Part shown: positions 21,796 to 33,427 of the stretch, in pieces
How the letters are laid out: every line of letters starts with the position of its first letter
How positions within the stretch are numbered: the stretch's first letter is position 1
Assembly (NCBI GenBank): GCA_023213315.1
Contig: JAKCPI010003172.1
Location: 124,001-188,000 of the forward strand
Source: Euborellia annulipes
Taxonomy: Eukaryota; Arthropoda; Insecta; Dermaptera; Anisolabididae
DNA: 64,000 nucleotides
Direction of reading: 5' to 3'
Made by a program: the position numbers and the translations under genes
Notes under the pieces: model-generated
The model's database searches: none
The model's input: the letters and a program-made list of their open reading frames with translations, nothing else
What the model was told of the DNA's origin: nothing

Positions 21796-23506
21796 TGCTT
21801 AGACAGAAAAATGAATGATTTTGCCATCATAATCTTTAAAAATAAGAGATCCCGCCTTTTGAGCTAGAGGTTACGAGTTCACTCTCCGCCCGATGAAATT
21901 TTTCTAAATTATATTGGCTACTAATTAATTTAGTCGGAATGCAAATGGTCTTAGATACCAAAAAAGATTTTAGAAAAAACAAAAGACTATGGAATAATTT
22001 TTTAACTTAAGCTTCGTGGAATGTATTTATTTAATCATACAAAATTTTTGAAATTGAATTTTCATTGAAGGTATTTATTTTTCTTCTCCGAGTAGTAAAA
22101 TATTTTTTTTATAAAAAACCCTTTTAAAAGACGTACATTAAGAAAATTATATCATTTTTTGGGAATTGTGGAATATCATTAGGTTTTTATTATTTTGACA
22201 CACGCGAGAGATTTTCCAATTAACCACCCACTACTGATCTAAAGAATAATCAAGTCAAATTAGCTCATAAAAAATCAACTCATCTTTCGCTATTTCTATT
22301 AAAATTTGGTAAATTACTTTTAAAATAGGATAAATATAAAACAAATGAAATGGGTCGAAGGTTTAAAAAACGAACTCTCATAATTATTAAATAAATGAAA
22401 ATCGAATTTCTAAAATTTATAAGAGCTCATTTATTGTTATTTTGATGGATATAAGTAAATAGCAGCATTGAATGGTATCAAGCGCGAAGGGGGGGGGTAT
22501 AGTAAAATTGTAGGCATACTTAATTTAAAATATCCTCCAACCCCAAAAGCAATCTTAGAACATTTTTTTTATACTTTTCAATTAAATTTAGCAATTGCTC
22601 CAATTTCAAAAAGAAAATTAAATACAGTAAGATAATTTACCTTTTCGCTCTCTCTCACTCTATCTATCCCTCTTTTTAAATTATTAAATTTGTAGAAAGG
22701 TAAAAAAAAAAAAAACGAGAAGAAATTATTGATGAAATGGTTTTTCGCTTGATTTGAACACTAATTGGACTCCCTTGATTATTTTTAATCTTTATAATTT
22801 TATATAAAATTACTTTATAAAACGTAGCTACTAATTATTTATAACCTAAATTTTCTTATAATCTATCTGGCCCAAATTTTAATTTTTGTATCAGAGGTGT
22901 GTAATAATAATTAACCATTGAAAATATAGACGAGTCTACTAGCAGTTTCAAATTATTTGAACAACCTTCAGCTAAAAGAAAAAATAACCGCGTGTAGAAA
23001 AATATAAAAATTATCAATAGTCAATTTGTATTTCAGCTTTATCTCTTATTCCTTATGTGAAAAGGTGAAATAATGTACCAAGTGCGCAGCTCGGAACTAA
23101 GATGGCAAAGAAAGAAGAAGAATGTACCATATGGCTGGAATTTCCCTAGAAATTAATAAATAAATATGGTCCGCTTTAAAGAAGCTCTGAGGCGATTCAT
23201 TGAATTTAGTTGTTTTGGTTGCCTAACTTCCAGAAAGTAAAAATTAACGATTTGAACATCCGATTGTAACTTTTTTTGGATTGTACTGAGGGGGATGCCC
23301 ACTTCTTCCAGAAAGAACCAACATTAATAGAAATCAGAGGCGTATATAAGGAGGAGGCCCTCAACCCTCGACATTTCTCAAATGTATAGCTATTACTCTA
23401 AATTTCAAAAGTTTTTTTTTTTTTGCCTTTCTTATATGTGGTGAATTTATTTATTTTCGTTTGAGAAAGAGCGCCGCATAAACAAAAGTATTGTTAGTAC
23501 AATAAA
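21796..23506. other. AT-rich intergenic, one SINE-like piece
   Basis: 21850-21985 shares ATTATATTGGCTACTAATTA, a short spacer and ATACCAAAAAAGATTTTA with 57350-57450 and so is probably an old second SINE. The remainder is AT-rich with a G9 run at about 22490. No gene seen. Confidence 0.45.
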
Positions 23507-23880
23507 GAGCATGTTAAAAATAATAGATTTATGAATTTTAAACAAAATCGTTGGAGCGTATTTCGGGAAAATAAAAAAAAAAAACTGAAAAAGTACATCA
23601 GTAGGGTACTAGTACTTTTTGGCCGATTTTGTTCAAAAGCTTATTATCCCCACTTGGAGGGAGATAGGGGGGTGCTTAACTTAAATATTAAATTTCAACC
23701 TCTTAGCTCTCTTAATACTGAGATATATTGTTCACAGACAGACCATGTGGCGAAAACCACTTTTTTTTTTGGATACAGGGGACCTTAAAATGTGAAGATC
23801 TATCAAAATCTCAACACCGAATTTTTGACATGAATTCAATACTATATACCGGTATTTCATATATAGGGCAAGAAAAGTTA
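23507..23880 (-). mobile_element. Family A element, 5' part, minus strand
   Basis: Starts in the body (GAGCATGTTAAAAATAATAG, TTAAACAAAATCGTTGGAGC) and runs to a degenerate 5' hairpin ending GGGCAAGAAAAGT. No microsatellite expansion. Lies head-to-head with the next copy, only 25 bp away. Confidence 0.8.
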
Positions 23881-23904
23881 AAAGAAATATACTTATGAAT
23901 AAGT

Positions 23905-24619
23905 ATTACTTTCTCTTACCTATGTATATATGTAATATATATAGAGAGAGAAAGTATTGGATTCATGTCAAAAATTCGATGTCGAGATTTTGATGGATCT
24001 TCACGTTTTGAGGTCCCCTGAATCCAAAAAGTGGTTTTCGCGACATGGTCTGTCTGTGGGTGGGTGGGTGGGTGTGTGTGTGGGTGGGTGTGTGTGTGGG
24101 TGGGTGGGTGGGTGTGTGTTCAATTTTAAGCATGAAGGAATTGAGCTATGAGGCTGAAATTTTATATTTAAGTTAAACACCCCCGGGACCGGAAAAATAA
24201 GCTTTTAATCAAAATCGGCCAAAGAGTACTAGTACTTTACTGATGTACTTTTTCAGTTTTTTTTTTGATTTTCTCAAAATTCGCTCTAACGATTTTGATT
24301 AAAATTCAAAAATCAATTATTTTTTAGATGCTCTTTCAAATGTATATTCTCGTTTTGCCCTCAAAATTGTTTGAAGCACACTTTACTCTTGTGCTTCATA
24401 GGAAAGATAGGAAAAATGGTTGCCATGGTTACAAAATATAAATATTTTCCCATACTTATAAATTTTACATCTGAATTAAATATTCCCTACTGCCGGGAAC
24501 TAAATACATGTCGACACAAAAAATCTGGTGTGACAAGCACAGTACATCAACTTTCGATTACCGAAGGTAAGAGAAAGTTGTGTGCTGTGCGCCAAGTCAC
24601 AACCAGATTTTTTTTTTTT
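23905..24619 (+). mobile_element. Family A element, full-length, recent
   Basis: Complete copy, nearly identical to 3602-4284 outside the microsatellite, which here is a longer GGGT/GT tract (24056-24118). The 3' hairpin lies at 24526-24612 with small insertions. The copy shows no clear target-site duplication, as in the other full copies. Confidence 0.9.
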
Positions 24620-25176
24620 GTTCAATATTTAAAAAAAAATAAATATTATAACATTTCGTTTAGCACAGTCGGACTGACATTGTCTAAATAAATTTCCGTT
24701 TCTCATCGTTTTCTCCCAACTAGAAAATAAAAGATAGTAAGAGATCGACACTAAAAGAGCAGCACCTCGGGTAAACATCCCAAATAGAAATCATATAAAG
24801 ATAAGGAAAAGAGGGTGTGTGGAAAAGATGAGCTGGCTGATCGTTCATTTCCCCTTGGATGGTTGCAATCGACAAATGGAAGGCGCTTTCGTTGCCACTT
24901 TGAGGCCCTAACAATTGTTATTCTTTTATAGCCTCGAGGCTTTTCGCTCTTCGCTTTTGTCATTCCGACAATTTCGCCCATTCTTTGCTCCACTTGCTTA
25001 CATTAACTACAAATGCTTACAGGGCACATTTAAATGGCCTCTCTTTTTTTCTTTCGTGATTTTATTTATTTATTCTTAAATTCCCTTTTCTTAAAAAAAC
25101 TAAAAAAAAATTAACCTTACTCTTTTCTTGAAATTTATGCTGGAAATATGAATAGGAAATAAATGAATAATAGTAA
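24620..25176. other. Unique, GC-richer island
   Basis: 24710-25010 is a unique island. On the minus strand it has a TATA-like CTATAAAAG near 24935 beside AATAACAATTGTTA. Overlapping ORFs of 64 and 80 codons occupy it (24720-24914, 24751-24993, both minus) but have no recognisable domain. May be promoter or enhancer DNA. Confidence 0.35.
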
Positions 25177-25204
25177 AATATTGAAATTTTATATTCAAGA
25201 GAAT

Positions 25205-26626
25205 TTAGTTGGACCGGGTAACGACACCAATGAACATCAACTCGTTATCAAACCATTTACTCTTACAAAAGTAAAAAATACGATCAAGAAAAGAAACTAA
25301 CCCCAGAAAAGCACCAGGATATGATTTAATCACTGGAAAAGTCCTAAAAGAAATGCCTGATAAAGGATTCAGACACCTAACCTATCTATTTAATGCCATT
25401 TTAAAAACAAGTTACTTCCCACCACAGTGGAAAGTAGCAGAAATAATTTTAATACTCAAACCAGGCAAAAATCCCCAAGATGTCAAATCCTTTCGCCCAA
25501 TCAGTCTTCTGCCAATTGTCTCCAAAGTTTTTGAAAAACTATTTCTTAAAAGACTAAATCCAATCATTGAAAAAAATAACATAATACCAAACTACCAATT
25601 TGGATTTAGGCAACACCATTCAACAATAGAACAAGTACACCGAATTACGAATATAATCCATGAAGACTTTGAAAAAAAGAGGTACTGCTCCGCAGCATTT
25701 CTCGATGTTTCTCAGGCCTTCGATAAGGTATGGCACACAGGACTTCTATACAAGATCAAACATTTCCCAGCAAGCTGCTACACAATCTTGAGGTCATATG
25801 TCGAGAATAGATTCTTTAGAGTGAAACTTGAGGAGGTTAGAACCAAAATGTATCCAATTTACTCAGGAGTACCACAGGGAAGTGTCCTCGGTTTTCCCCC
25901 CCCTAATCTACACAAATGATCTCCCTACTTCTCGCATGGGACAGTCCCCCACCTTCGCCGACGATACAGCTATACTGGCCTCACACACACCGACCCGACT
26001 AAAGCCTCAGAAATTCTACAAACCCACTTGAACAAGCTAGAAAAATGGTTTAAGAAATGGCGTATTCAAGTAAACGAATCGAAATCAACCCACATTACAT
26101 TCACCACCAAAAAACAGACATGTTCACATAAAAACTAAACGGTCCAACCATTCCACAAAGTGAGGACATAAAATATCTTGGAATACATTTAGACCGCCGT
26201 CTTACCTGGAAGAAACACATCTCCACCAAAAGGAAACAGCTTGGCCTCAGGATAAGAAGCCTATATTGGCTTATTGGCCGGAGATCCAAAAGCTGTCCAT
26301 CAATTGTAAAATGACGTTTATAAAGCCATGCTAAAGCCCATCTGGACGTATGGGATCTAACTGTGGGGAGCAGCAGCCAACTCAAACGTCGAGATACTGG
26401 AGCGGTTCCAATCGAAGGTCCTGCGAATGATCATGGACGCCCCAGAATTCATGACAAATGAAAAATAAGAAAGGAGTTCGACATTCCATCCGTCAAAGAT
26501 GAAATATCCAGTTGGACCAGAGCCTACCGCGCCCGGATCGACATCCATCCTAACAAATTAACAAAGAACTTACTAAAAAAACCAATCAAACGTAGATTAA
26601 AAAAAAGAAGAACAACTGATATATGA
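25205..26626 (+). pseudogene. Jockey-clade reverse transcriptase pseudogene
   Basis: ORF2 remnant of a non-LTR retrotransposon; it would copy the element's RNA into DNA at the nicked target. The longest open piece (25353-25919, 188 codons) holds FRPISLLP, FGFRQHHSTIEQVHRI, AAFLDVSQAFDKVWH (RT motif A) and SGVPQGSVLG (motif B). A frameshift near 25880 in a TTTTCCCCCCCC tract moves the frame to the piece with FADDTAILAS (motif C, 25954-25983). Further frames give KYLGIHLDRRLTWKKHI and a C-terminal half ending at the TGA at 26624-26626. At least four frameshifts or stops make it non-functional. The wording of the motifs is typical of the Jockey clade (established family knowledge). Confidence 0.9.
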
Positions 26627-27448
26627 AAAAAAAGCCTAAATTGTAATTATATTCATAAAAATTTTGTGTTGTAATACTTTTGATACCACGGACCAGTGGC
26701 GTATTCAGGGGGGGGCCCGGGGGGCCGGACCCCCCCAAAGCCTTCTCCAAAACAAAAAAATACCTAATGTTTTCCCTAATGATTTTTTTTTTAAATAATA
26801 ATTTTATTAAATCTCATAAATTCTAAAAACTAACAAAAAACTTATAAATAATTGAAAAAATCTCTAATATTTACGAATTTTGTATTAAAATTATTTTTTA
26901 TTTCAAGAAGAAAAAATTTTTTTTTTTATTTGTTTTTTATTTATAATTACACTAGTCGACAAAAATGAACTTTTTTTCTTTCACAAGAATGAAGAAGATA
27001 TGAAATTCTAGAAGTATTTTTCATGCTGAATTCAAATATCAATTCAGTTTTTCCCCATCAGGCACAGTTTTAGAGATATAGAGCAAAATAGATTTTAGTC
27101 GAAAATGGGCTCTAAAACGGCTTTTATTTAAAATGTTCAAATTATTTTTAACGCGACACCCCGTCAAATTATGCAGATAGTTAGAATACATATAAATTTT
27201 AAGTTTCATCCCAATCGGAGGTCATTTAGACGTGCCGCAAACGGCTTAAAGTTTAGAAAAATCAGAAATTTTCAAGATTTTTTGCTTTGGTCACCTAATA
27301 CAATTTTAGAGATCCCTGAATGAAAAAAACATATATGTACGATATTCTATAGAATTTGGCTTTTTAAAAGCATTCATTCGTAAAAATCTGTTAATTATTA
27401 ACGAAATTATTAATAAAACGTGAGCAAAGAAAAAACACAAGTACACTC

Positions 27449-27648
27449 ACTGGTCGAAAAAAATGGACTTCAATTGAATTAAAAAGCGAACCCTATCCAC
27501 GAGAAGCTAATGTATCCTCTCTGAGCATCGGGTCACGGGCCCTAACTTTATTATATATTATTAAAAAAAATATTTTTTGAATCTCATATCTTTCTTTTAT
27601 ACTTCCTAAAAGAACAAGAGGTCCATTTTTTTCGTCCAGTGAATGTAC
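27449..27648. mobile_element. Inner TIR element at the centre of P3
   Basis: CACTGGTCGAAAAAAATGGA at about 27453 and TCCATTTTTTTCGTCCAGTG ending near 27642 are inverse 20-mers. The tip resembles the outer P3 tip, so P3 may have grown by insertion of one copy of the family within another. Length is about 190 bp and non-coding. Confidence 0.65.
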
Positions 27649-27871
27649 TTAGGTTCTTTCTTCTTGCTCACGTTTTTATTAATAATTTTGTTAATAATTA
27701 AACAGATTTTTACGAATGAATGCTTTCTTTAGAAAGCCAAAGAACTATAGAATATCAGGACATATATGTTTTTTTCATTCAGGGATCTCTAAAATTGTAT
27801 TAGGGGTGACCAAAGCAAAAAAAATCTTGAAAATTTCGATTTTTCTAAAACTTTAAGCCGTTTGCGGCACG

Positions 27872-28596
27872 TCTTGTGATGAAAAAAAAAAGAGTGAATA
27901 TATTTAATAATTTTTATTTGAGTTCTAAGAATAAGATAAGACTAAGGTGTTTAGAAAAATTATTAAAGAAAAAAAAAAAAAGCAAGAGAGACGACCGAGA
28001 GAGTCAAGAGAGTGAGCAGCGGCGACACGAGAGGCAATCAGCTGTTTTCGATTGTGCCCTTCTGCCCTTGTTTTTTTGATTGGCGGCACATTACCATCAA
28101 CTTTATCAGCCTTTTCACGAGATCGCCCTTCATCTGCCTCCTTAACGGAGAGAGGCGTTTTTATTTCCGGATTGTGTCGCTTTCCATAGATGCGACGTTT
28201 CGGTGCCTTCATCGCCCCTTCCAGTCTTGGCTGTCTACTACTCTTCGGTCGGTGAGTCTGGGATCCCAGCAGAATCAATATTTAAAGGCCTATAGACATT
28301 TTCAATTTGCGCAATATTTTTTTTATTATTATTAGTTTATTTTAAATCAATTGTGAAATCATTTGAATTTCTATTAAAATAATTATTTTCACTCAGAAAA
28401 ATATACGCATAGCCCGGGCAACTTTTGTTATTATTTTACTCATGAATGTTATATTTTTTTTTTGCTAAATACATATATATATATATATTTTTGTTATCAC
28501 ACATTAATCATTTTTTTTTAATTTTTTTTAAATGTAAGCTATACCCCACCTCCTTCTCCACTGAGTTGAGCCGGCCCCCCTTTTTTTTTCGTAACA
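27872..28596. other. GC-richer insert in the right arm of P3
   Basis: The arm sequence stops at CGGCACGTCT (27872) and resumes at AGTCTAAATGACC (28596), with a possible short GTCT duplication. Inside, 27985-28275 is GC-richer. The minus-strand frame at 27925-28278 (117 codons) is rich in K and R (KAPKRRIYGKRHNPEIKT, VPPIKKTRAEGHNRKQLIAS) and looks more protein-like than other frames here. I do not recognise it. On the plus strand a GTGAGT stands at 28251. It may be a captured host exon, but this is inference. Confidence 0.4.
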
Positions 28597-29069
28597 GTCT
28601 AAATGACCTCCGATTGGGATGAAACTTAAAATTTATATGTATTCTAACTATCTGCATAATTTGACGGGGTGTCACGTTAAAAATAATTTGAACATTTTAA
28701 ATAAAAGCCGTTTTAGAGCCCATTTTCGGACTAAAATCTATTTCGCTCTATATCTCTAAAACTGTGCCTGATGGAAAAATTCTAACTACTTATCTGAATT
28801 CAGAATGAAAAAATGCACTAGGTTCACTAATCAGATTTCTAAGAAAAAACCTTGTCGACTAGTGTTATTATATTATCTAAAAAAAATTTCTCCACTTGAA
28901 GTTTCTTGGAGAAGGGGGGGGGGGGGTTAATAAAAATTTTGGGCCCCCAAGCAGAAATCCTGGCTACGCTACTGCCACGGACTATTGTGTCATTGGATGC
29001 AATCCTCCTAGAATTTAACTCTACAGATACACAATTTACTTATTGTCAAAGACAGATTGTAAATAAACA

Positions 29070-29112
<43 letters not shown>

Positions 29113-29280
29113 TCAATTTAGGCACCCCCTGAGGCGTGAAATCAAAATCGGTCCAAAAGTACTAGTACTTTACTGATGCACTTTTCAGTTTTTTTTTTTT
29201 TTTTTTTGATTTTTTTCCAAAATTCTCTCCAACGATTTTGATTAAAATTCACAAATCAATTATTTTTTTAGATGCTCTTT

Positions 29281-29440
29281 AGTTTCTTTAGTTTAATAGT
29301 TTAATAGTTTAATTCCTTACAGACTATTGTCCATTTACAAGGATATTTACAATTAAGTACAATACAATTTAAAAAAAAAAGAGTTACTAAAATATATAAT
29401 ACAGTGTTATACATAAATTACATGTTAAGATCAAAATAAA

Positions 29441-29473
<33 letters not shown>

Positions 29474-29491
29474 GCAGATTGTCGTATTAAA
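29281..29491 (+). mobile_element. Short retroposed insert with poly-A
   Basis: Interrupts the family A body between GATGCTCTTT and AAAAATGTATTTTC. It consists of repeated AGTTTAAT units, about 150 bp of unique sequence, and an A-run of about 30 (29442-29471). Probably the 3' end of a retroposon. Family unknown. Confidence 0.5.
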
Positions 29492-29622
29492 AATGTATTT
29501 TCTCATTTTGCCCTTGAAATCTTATGAAGATCACTTTACTCTTGTACTTCATATGGAAAGATAGCAGAAATGGTTGTCATGGTAACAAAATATAAATATC
29601 TTTCTGATATTAAATTTTACAA

Positions 29623-30674
29623 CAAATTTTAGATAGAAAAGTAGTTAGTTTTTGAAGTTGCTATTTTCCCCATAAGAAATATAAGGAGAGAATAGTCAAA
29701 TCGATAATTTACGCACTTATGGGCTTTCTGACGATAACAAGAAAGGAAAATCGAGAGTCCTCAGCAGGGGACAAATATGTCTGTGAGGTTAGGGAGAAAA
29801 CAAAAAAAATGCGCCAGAGGCGGGCTGCGCGACTAGTTTATTAAAAAAATGAGAGTAAAAATATTAATTTGATTTTGAAAAGAAAATAATAATAGACTTA
29901 TAATAAGAAGCTAAGCCTCCTAAGGTAAAAAAATTGAAATTTATAGACTTAAATTAGAAAATTAAAATTAATTTAAAAGATCAAAAAAATTCAAAAAAAA
30001 AATTTTTCCCTTTTCTCTTTATTAAAAGTTTAAATAAAATAAATGAAAAATAAGAAGGCGAGTCTATTCGAAAGAATAATAAATACCTCACTTCCATCTC
30101 ACTTAACTAAATTACAATAATTAAAATAAATTATTTCTTAGAATGATTATATCACGACATCAAGCTAATTGCTTGCATATTTGCAAAAGAAGATGGTAAA
30201 AATACAAACGGATAATACGTATTACATTAATTAACTAAAAACTTTTGATGAACGCAAAAAGGGCGGCAACCCCTTGCTAAATAAAATTGTACAATTTTTT
30301 TTTTAGTAAAATTTTCTTGCTGAAGACATTAATTTGAAAAAAAAAAAAAAATGTATTTCTTCACGAAAATGAAACAACAAGAACAGAGATTATAAGACAT
30401 TAATATACAGTAGAATAAGGAATCAAATTTTGAGACATGCTAGATTCTTGTTTGTTTTATGATCAAAGAAAAATGTAAAAATATTGACCAGATGATAATC
30501 GAGAACGTAAAGCCTGCCCCTTATCATGTATATCTTTGTGAGTTTTTATTTATTTGTAAGCAGAAAATTATATTTGCCTGGGGGGATTTAGAAACAGATT
30601 AGAGCAACAGCCACCAGGATCGTTGGAGTGAAGCAATGCCAAGCACAGCAGAAGAGTGGTGTGAGGTGAGTGTC
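29623..30674. other. Unique AT-rich DNA
   Basis: No copy of the window's repeat families. Around 30595-30670 an open stretch ends at AG-GTGAGT after a GGATTTAG acceptor-like site; too short to call an exon. Confidence 0.4.
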
Positions 30675-30884
30675 GTTTAGAACAGGGGTGGCCAACCCCA
30701 ATGATCTTGCAGGTCACTTTGGAAATGCATCATAACTCCGCGAACAGCATATAAAATTATATAACTTATCCCCATATTAGATTTCGACTCACTAATGACA
30801 TTTTTTGGGGTGAAAAAAATAAAATATATTTTGTAAAAGTGTGATGAACCTCTCGGACTGCGGATTGGTACTCCTGGATTAGGA
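30675..30884. mobile_element. Small hAT-like element
   Basis: CAGGGGTGGCCAACCCC at 30683 and GGATTGGTACTCCTG ending at 30876 are hAT-type inverted ends. The flanks GTTTAGAA and GATTAGGA match at 6 of 8 bases, suggesting a worn 8-bp duplication. About 194 bp, non-coding. Confidence 0.5.
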
Positions 30885-31084
30885 ACGTCTTCATGTTACC
30901 ATCGATACTATATTAAATTTAACATATTTACCATAAACCCCTAAATGGACGATGTTATGCATAAAGGAACCTATCGCCATTATGATCGAAATTGAGATAA
31001 GACCGCCATCTAGTAGTGAAAGGGGATCTACCTCTTTATTTAAATCACAAAGCTATAACTCCATGCACTTTTTTAACTTTGCCC

Positions 31085-31335
31085 ATCAACCGTAGGTTGG
31101 GCAGGTAAAGTTAATGTAATCGTAAAAAAATCGAAATTTTTCTGAAGCTGCCAAAATGCGTTTTGAGGTCCCCTGAATCCATTTAAGAAGTTTTTGGAAT
31201 GATGTCTGTGTGTGTGTGTGTTGTGTGTGTGTGTGTGTGTGTATGTCTGTGGTAATTTTTTTCGTCAACGAAATCTCAAAAACTATTTATTCAATTGTTT
31301 TGAAATTTTGCACCCATAAACTAGGGGTAGAGGCC
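31085..31335 (+). mobile_element. Family A relative ('family C')
   Basis: Shares TGAGGTCCCCTGAATCCA, then a GTGT microsatellite and a CAACGAAATCTCAAAAAC segment, in the same order as the family A core, but the rest differs. It starts with CCATCAACCGTAGGTTGGGC. Likely a diverged subfamily. Confidence 0.6.
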
Positions 31336-31359
31336 AAGAACTGAAAAGCTTTTGGTAAA

Positions 31360-31545
31360 CACGGACCATTAGGGGGGGGCTCTAGGGGGGGGACAAAATT
31401 TTTTTTTCTTATATAACCTATAATTTTTTTTATATATTCAGAAACTAGACTTCCTCCCGAGTAAAATGATATATAATATGTATAACATCGGACCATCAGG
31501 GGGGCTCTAGGGGGGGGGGGGGACAAATATTTTTTTTCTTGAATA
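31360..31545 (+). repeat. Two tandem G-rich repeat units
   Basis: CGGACCATTAG-Gn-CTCTAG-Gn-ACAAAATTTTTTTT at about 31363 recurs at about 31489 as CGGACCATCAG-Gn-CTCTAG-Gn-ACAAATATTTTT. Period about 125 bp. Confidence 0.6.
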
Positions 31546-31675
31546 GTGGGTGGGCAAAGTTGTGCGCTCGGCTTAGTCCGACCCTTTATTTTCTATAAAA
31601 CAAGAAAAAAATTCATTGCCATTGGGTTTGTTGACAAGTGTGCAAATGAAATGTCCATGGAAGTAACTAGAAAAT

Positions 31676-31870
31676 TTGACTGGAGGGGACCATGTGACCA
31701 GCCATCCTCGCTGGGGGGTCATGGGACTAGCCAGGAGCCTGGAAGGCCTCACATTGACTCAATTTTTCTTGGGACGGGGAGCCTTCTGGGGGGAGGGCAT
31801 GTGCCTTTTTTTGGGAGGGGGCCTGGCCCCCGGGGACCCCCCTAGTTGCCCCCCATGGAAATGCCCCTTT
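31676..31870 (+). mobile_element. GC-rich hAT-type fragment
   Basis: CAGCCATCCTCGCTGGGGGG, GGCCTCACATTGACTCAATT, TTTCTTGGGACGGGGAGCCT and CCCCCCTAGTTGCCCCCC match the centre of palindrome P4 (40791-40920) and, inverted, 16161-16290. The ORFs here are G/P-rich shadows. Confidence 0.55.
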
Positions 31871-32027
31871 TCTCAGATTTTGGTTAATGGCGCTTGGTTC
31901 CTTCGTGTGTAACTTCGTCCAAATGGCCCTCAGTAGCCGAGAGGAAAAGCCACCCACTCCCACCCCAGGTGCCTCAAGTGCTAGTAATATGAATTCAAAT
32001 TAATGGACTAATCACCCCCTTCCCTCT

Positions 32028-32042
32028 TTGTTACGCCGCTGA
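32028..32042. mobile_element. hAT-type right tip
   Basis: GTTACGCCGCTG is the inverse of CAGCGGCGTAAC, a tip like those at 33932 and 34221. No matching left end with the same flank was found, so the element is broken. Confidence 0.4.
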
Positions 32043-33110
32043 TAAGAATCAAAAATTTTTCATATTCAGTAAATCTGGTTAATTTACTTTCACGAGATAA
32101 GTGACATATTTATTATAGTAGGATACTATAAAAAGTCAACTTGATTATGACAAATGTTTCTACGCCGTCATAGAACAGAAAAATTTCCAACTAATTACTT
32201 TTTATCAATTTGGAAATTTTGCAATCGTTTATCAGATCAAAAGATTCTTCTGAAGATCAGTTACACTCAATAAAAAAGGGGGGGGGTTCTAATAGATTTA
32301 AGTGGTAATAGATTTATCCCTTGTCACGTCAGTCAGTCAGTCAGTCAAGTTCAGAAAGTTGACTTGAACTTCTTTTCGCCAATTGTCGAACTCCAATTAG
32401 ACGGGATGCCAACTTTTTTCTCCGAACTCCAATTAGTCCAATTGCTTTAAATTACGTCGGCCAACCTGCATGGAAATGCCATAAAGACAGCCAATTGCCA
32501 ATCGACCGCTTTTTATTTATTGTATCCCCCCCCCCCCTTTCTCTTTCATTTTCATTTTGTTTATTAAAAACCTAAAAAAAAAATGTTAGGATAATTAATT
32601 CCATAGTTCTTCATAAAACAGTAAGTTCAGTTTTCTTTCAAGTCGATAAAATAAATGAGTTGGGCCTAATAAAAGACAAATTGAAATATTAGAAGGTGGA
32701 TGTTAATAATAACTAAAGGGAGTCTTGGAGGTTGAAAATTGCCTGATTAGGTGCCCACCGAAGACGGTCAATGCAGCTAGTTAAGTTTAACAAGTAAATG
32801 AAAAAAATATGAGAAACAAGTCAGCCATTTGCATGAAGAAAGAAAAGAATATAGAAATAGCCTAAACTGCAAGAATATTTCGTATGCTTGGTGAATTAGC
32901 CTATACTCTTGTTTGTAATCTATATGCTAAGCTATACTACGTGCCTACCTAATAGCCACTAATATATCAAATAGGGTTTTTGGGCACCTGTAACAATTTA
33001 GGCGCAATACAGGGATATTCCCTATATCCACCAGAATAGAGCTCATAAAAACACTTATCATTTCTATCTTTGATACACAGGGGTGAGATAGAAAAAAAGG
33101 AAGCTGGTTT
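32043..33110. other. Intergenic with a unique island
   Basis: 32328-32345 is a CAGT repeat. 32380-32525 is a unique island with GAACTCCAATTAG twice (about 32389 and 32424) and several CCAATTG boxes, which resembles homeodomain-site clusters. The rest is AT-rich. No gene seen. Confidence 0.4.
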
Positions 33111-33119
33111 TGGTTCTCT

Positions 33120-33180
33120 ATATACTGTGCATATACTGTAATAGACCTATATCTATATACGGTATATAGGCAAGAGAAAG
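33120..33180 (-). mobile_element. Family A 5' hairpin scrap
   Basis: AT-rich palindromic stretch ending TATAGGCAAGAGAAAGTGAA, resembling the minus-strand 5' hairpin of family A. Confidence 0.45.
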
Positions 33181-33427
33181 TGAAAAAGAATGTTTGCTAT
33201 GTTAGATATCGACTAAAATTAAAAAATAAAATAAAAAATTGATTAAAAATTTATTTCGCTGAGAGAAAAAAAAACCGCAATTGTAAATTGCTTTATATAC
33301 GTATAGATAGGTATATATATATATATAAAGCAACCACACAAGCGATTTCCATCTCTCGCTATTATCACCTTTAACCTCAATTGAGGGAGGATTTAATAGA
33401 AAAATAGAGCTCGCCTCTTCATCGAAT

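Larger units (their letters stand above)
26951..28866. repeat. Palindrome P3 (mariner-like ends) inside the hAT element
   Basis: The tips CACTAGTCGACAA and TTGTCGACTAGTG are inverse. The arms (about 26951-27470 and 27640-28866) match through ATCAGGCACAGTTTTAGAGA, GACACCCCGTCAAATT and CTTTGGTCACCTAATACAAT. The right arm is split by an insert at about 27872-28596. Arms are less similar near the tips than near the centre. Confidence 0.8.
26694..28974. mobile_element. hAT element with 8-bp TSD
   Basis: CCACGGAC at 26686-26693 and 28975-28982 is an exact 8-bp target-site duplication. The ends CAGTGGCGTATTCAG and CTGGCTACGCTACTG are imperfect inverted repeats of the hAT form. G-rich subterminal sequence follows each end. 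No hAT transposase is visible; the interior is occupied by a mariner-like palindrome. It interrupts the Jockey 3' UTR. Confidence 0.85.
25199..29108 (+). mobile_element. Jockey-type non-LTR retrotransposon, 5'-truncated
   Basis: The RT region is followed by a 3' UTR and a poly-A tail (about 29079-29108). ATATTCAA occurs just before the element (25191-25198) and just after the tail (29109-29116), a convincing target-site duplication. A hAT element (26694-28974) interrupts the 3' UTR. The endonuclease and gag-like ORF are absent because of 5' truncation. It inserted into a family A copy, so family A is older. Confidence 0.85.
25177..29622 (+). mobile_element. Family A element split by a Jockey insertion
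   Basis: The left piece TTGAAATTTTATATTCAA (25181-25198) joins the right piece TTTAGGCACCCCCTGAGG (29117 on) to restore the family A sequence seen elsewhere as TTGAAATTTTATATTTAAGT plus TAGGCACCCC. The body then continues, with a second insertion at 29281-29491, to TATTAAATTTTAC. The 5' part before 25177 and the 3' hairpin are missing. Confidence 0.75.

Noticed and set aside
30595..30670. Possible exon ending at AG-GTGAGT
   Set aside because: Only about 25 codons, faint resemblance to LINE tail wording, and no supporting signal.
31546..31963. Gly/Pro-rich ORFs of 78-99 codons
   Set aside because: They fall in a GC-rich hAT-type repeat that is non-coding in its other copies.
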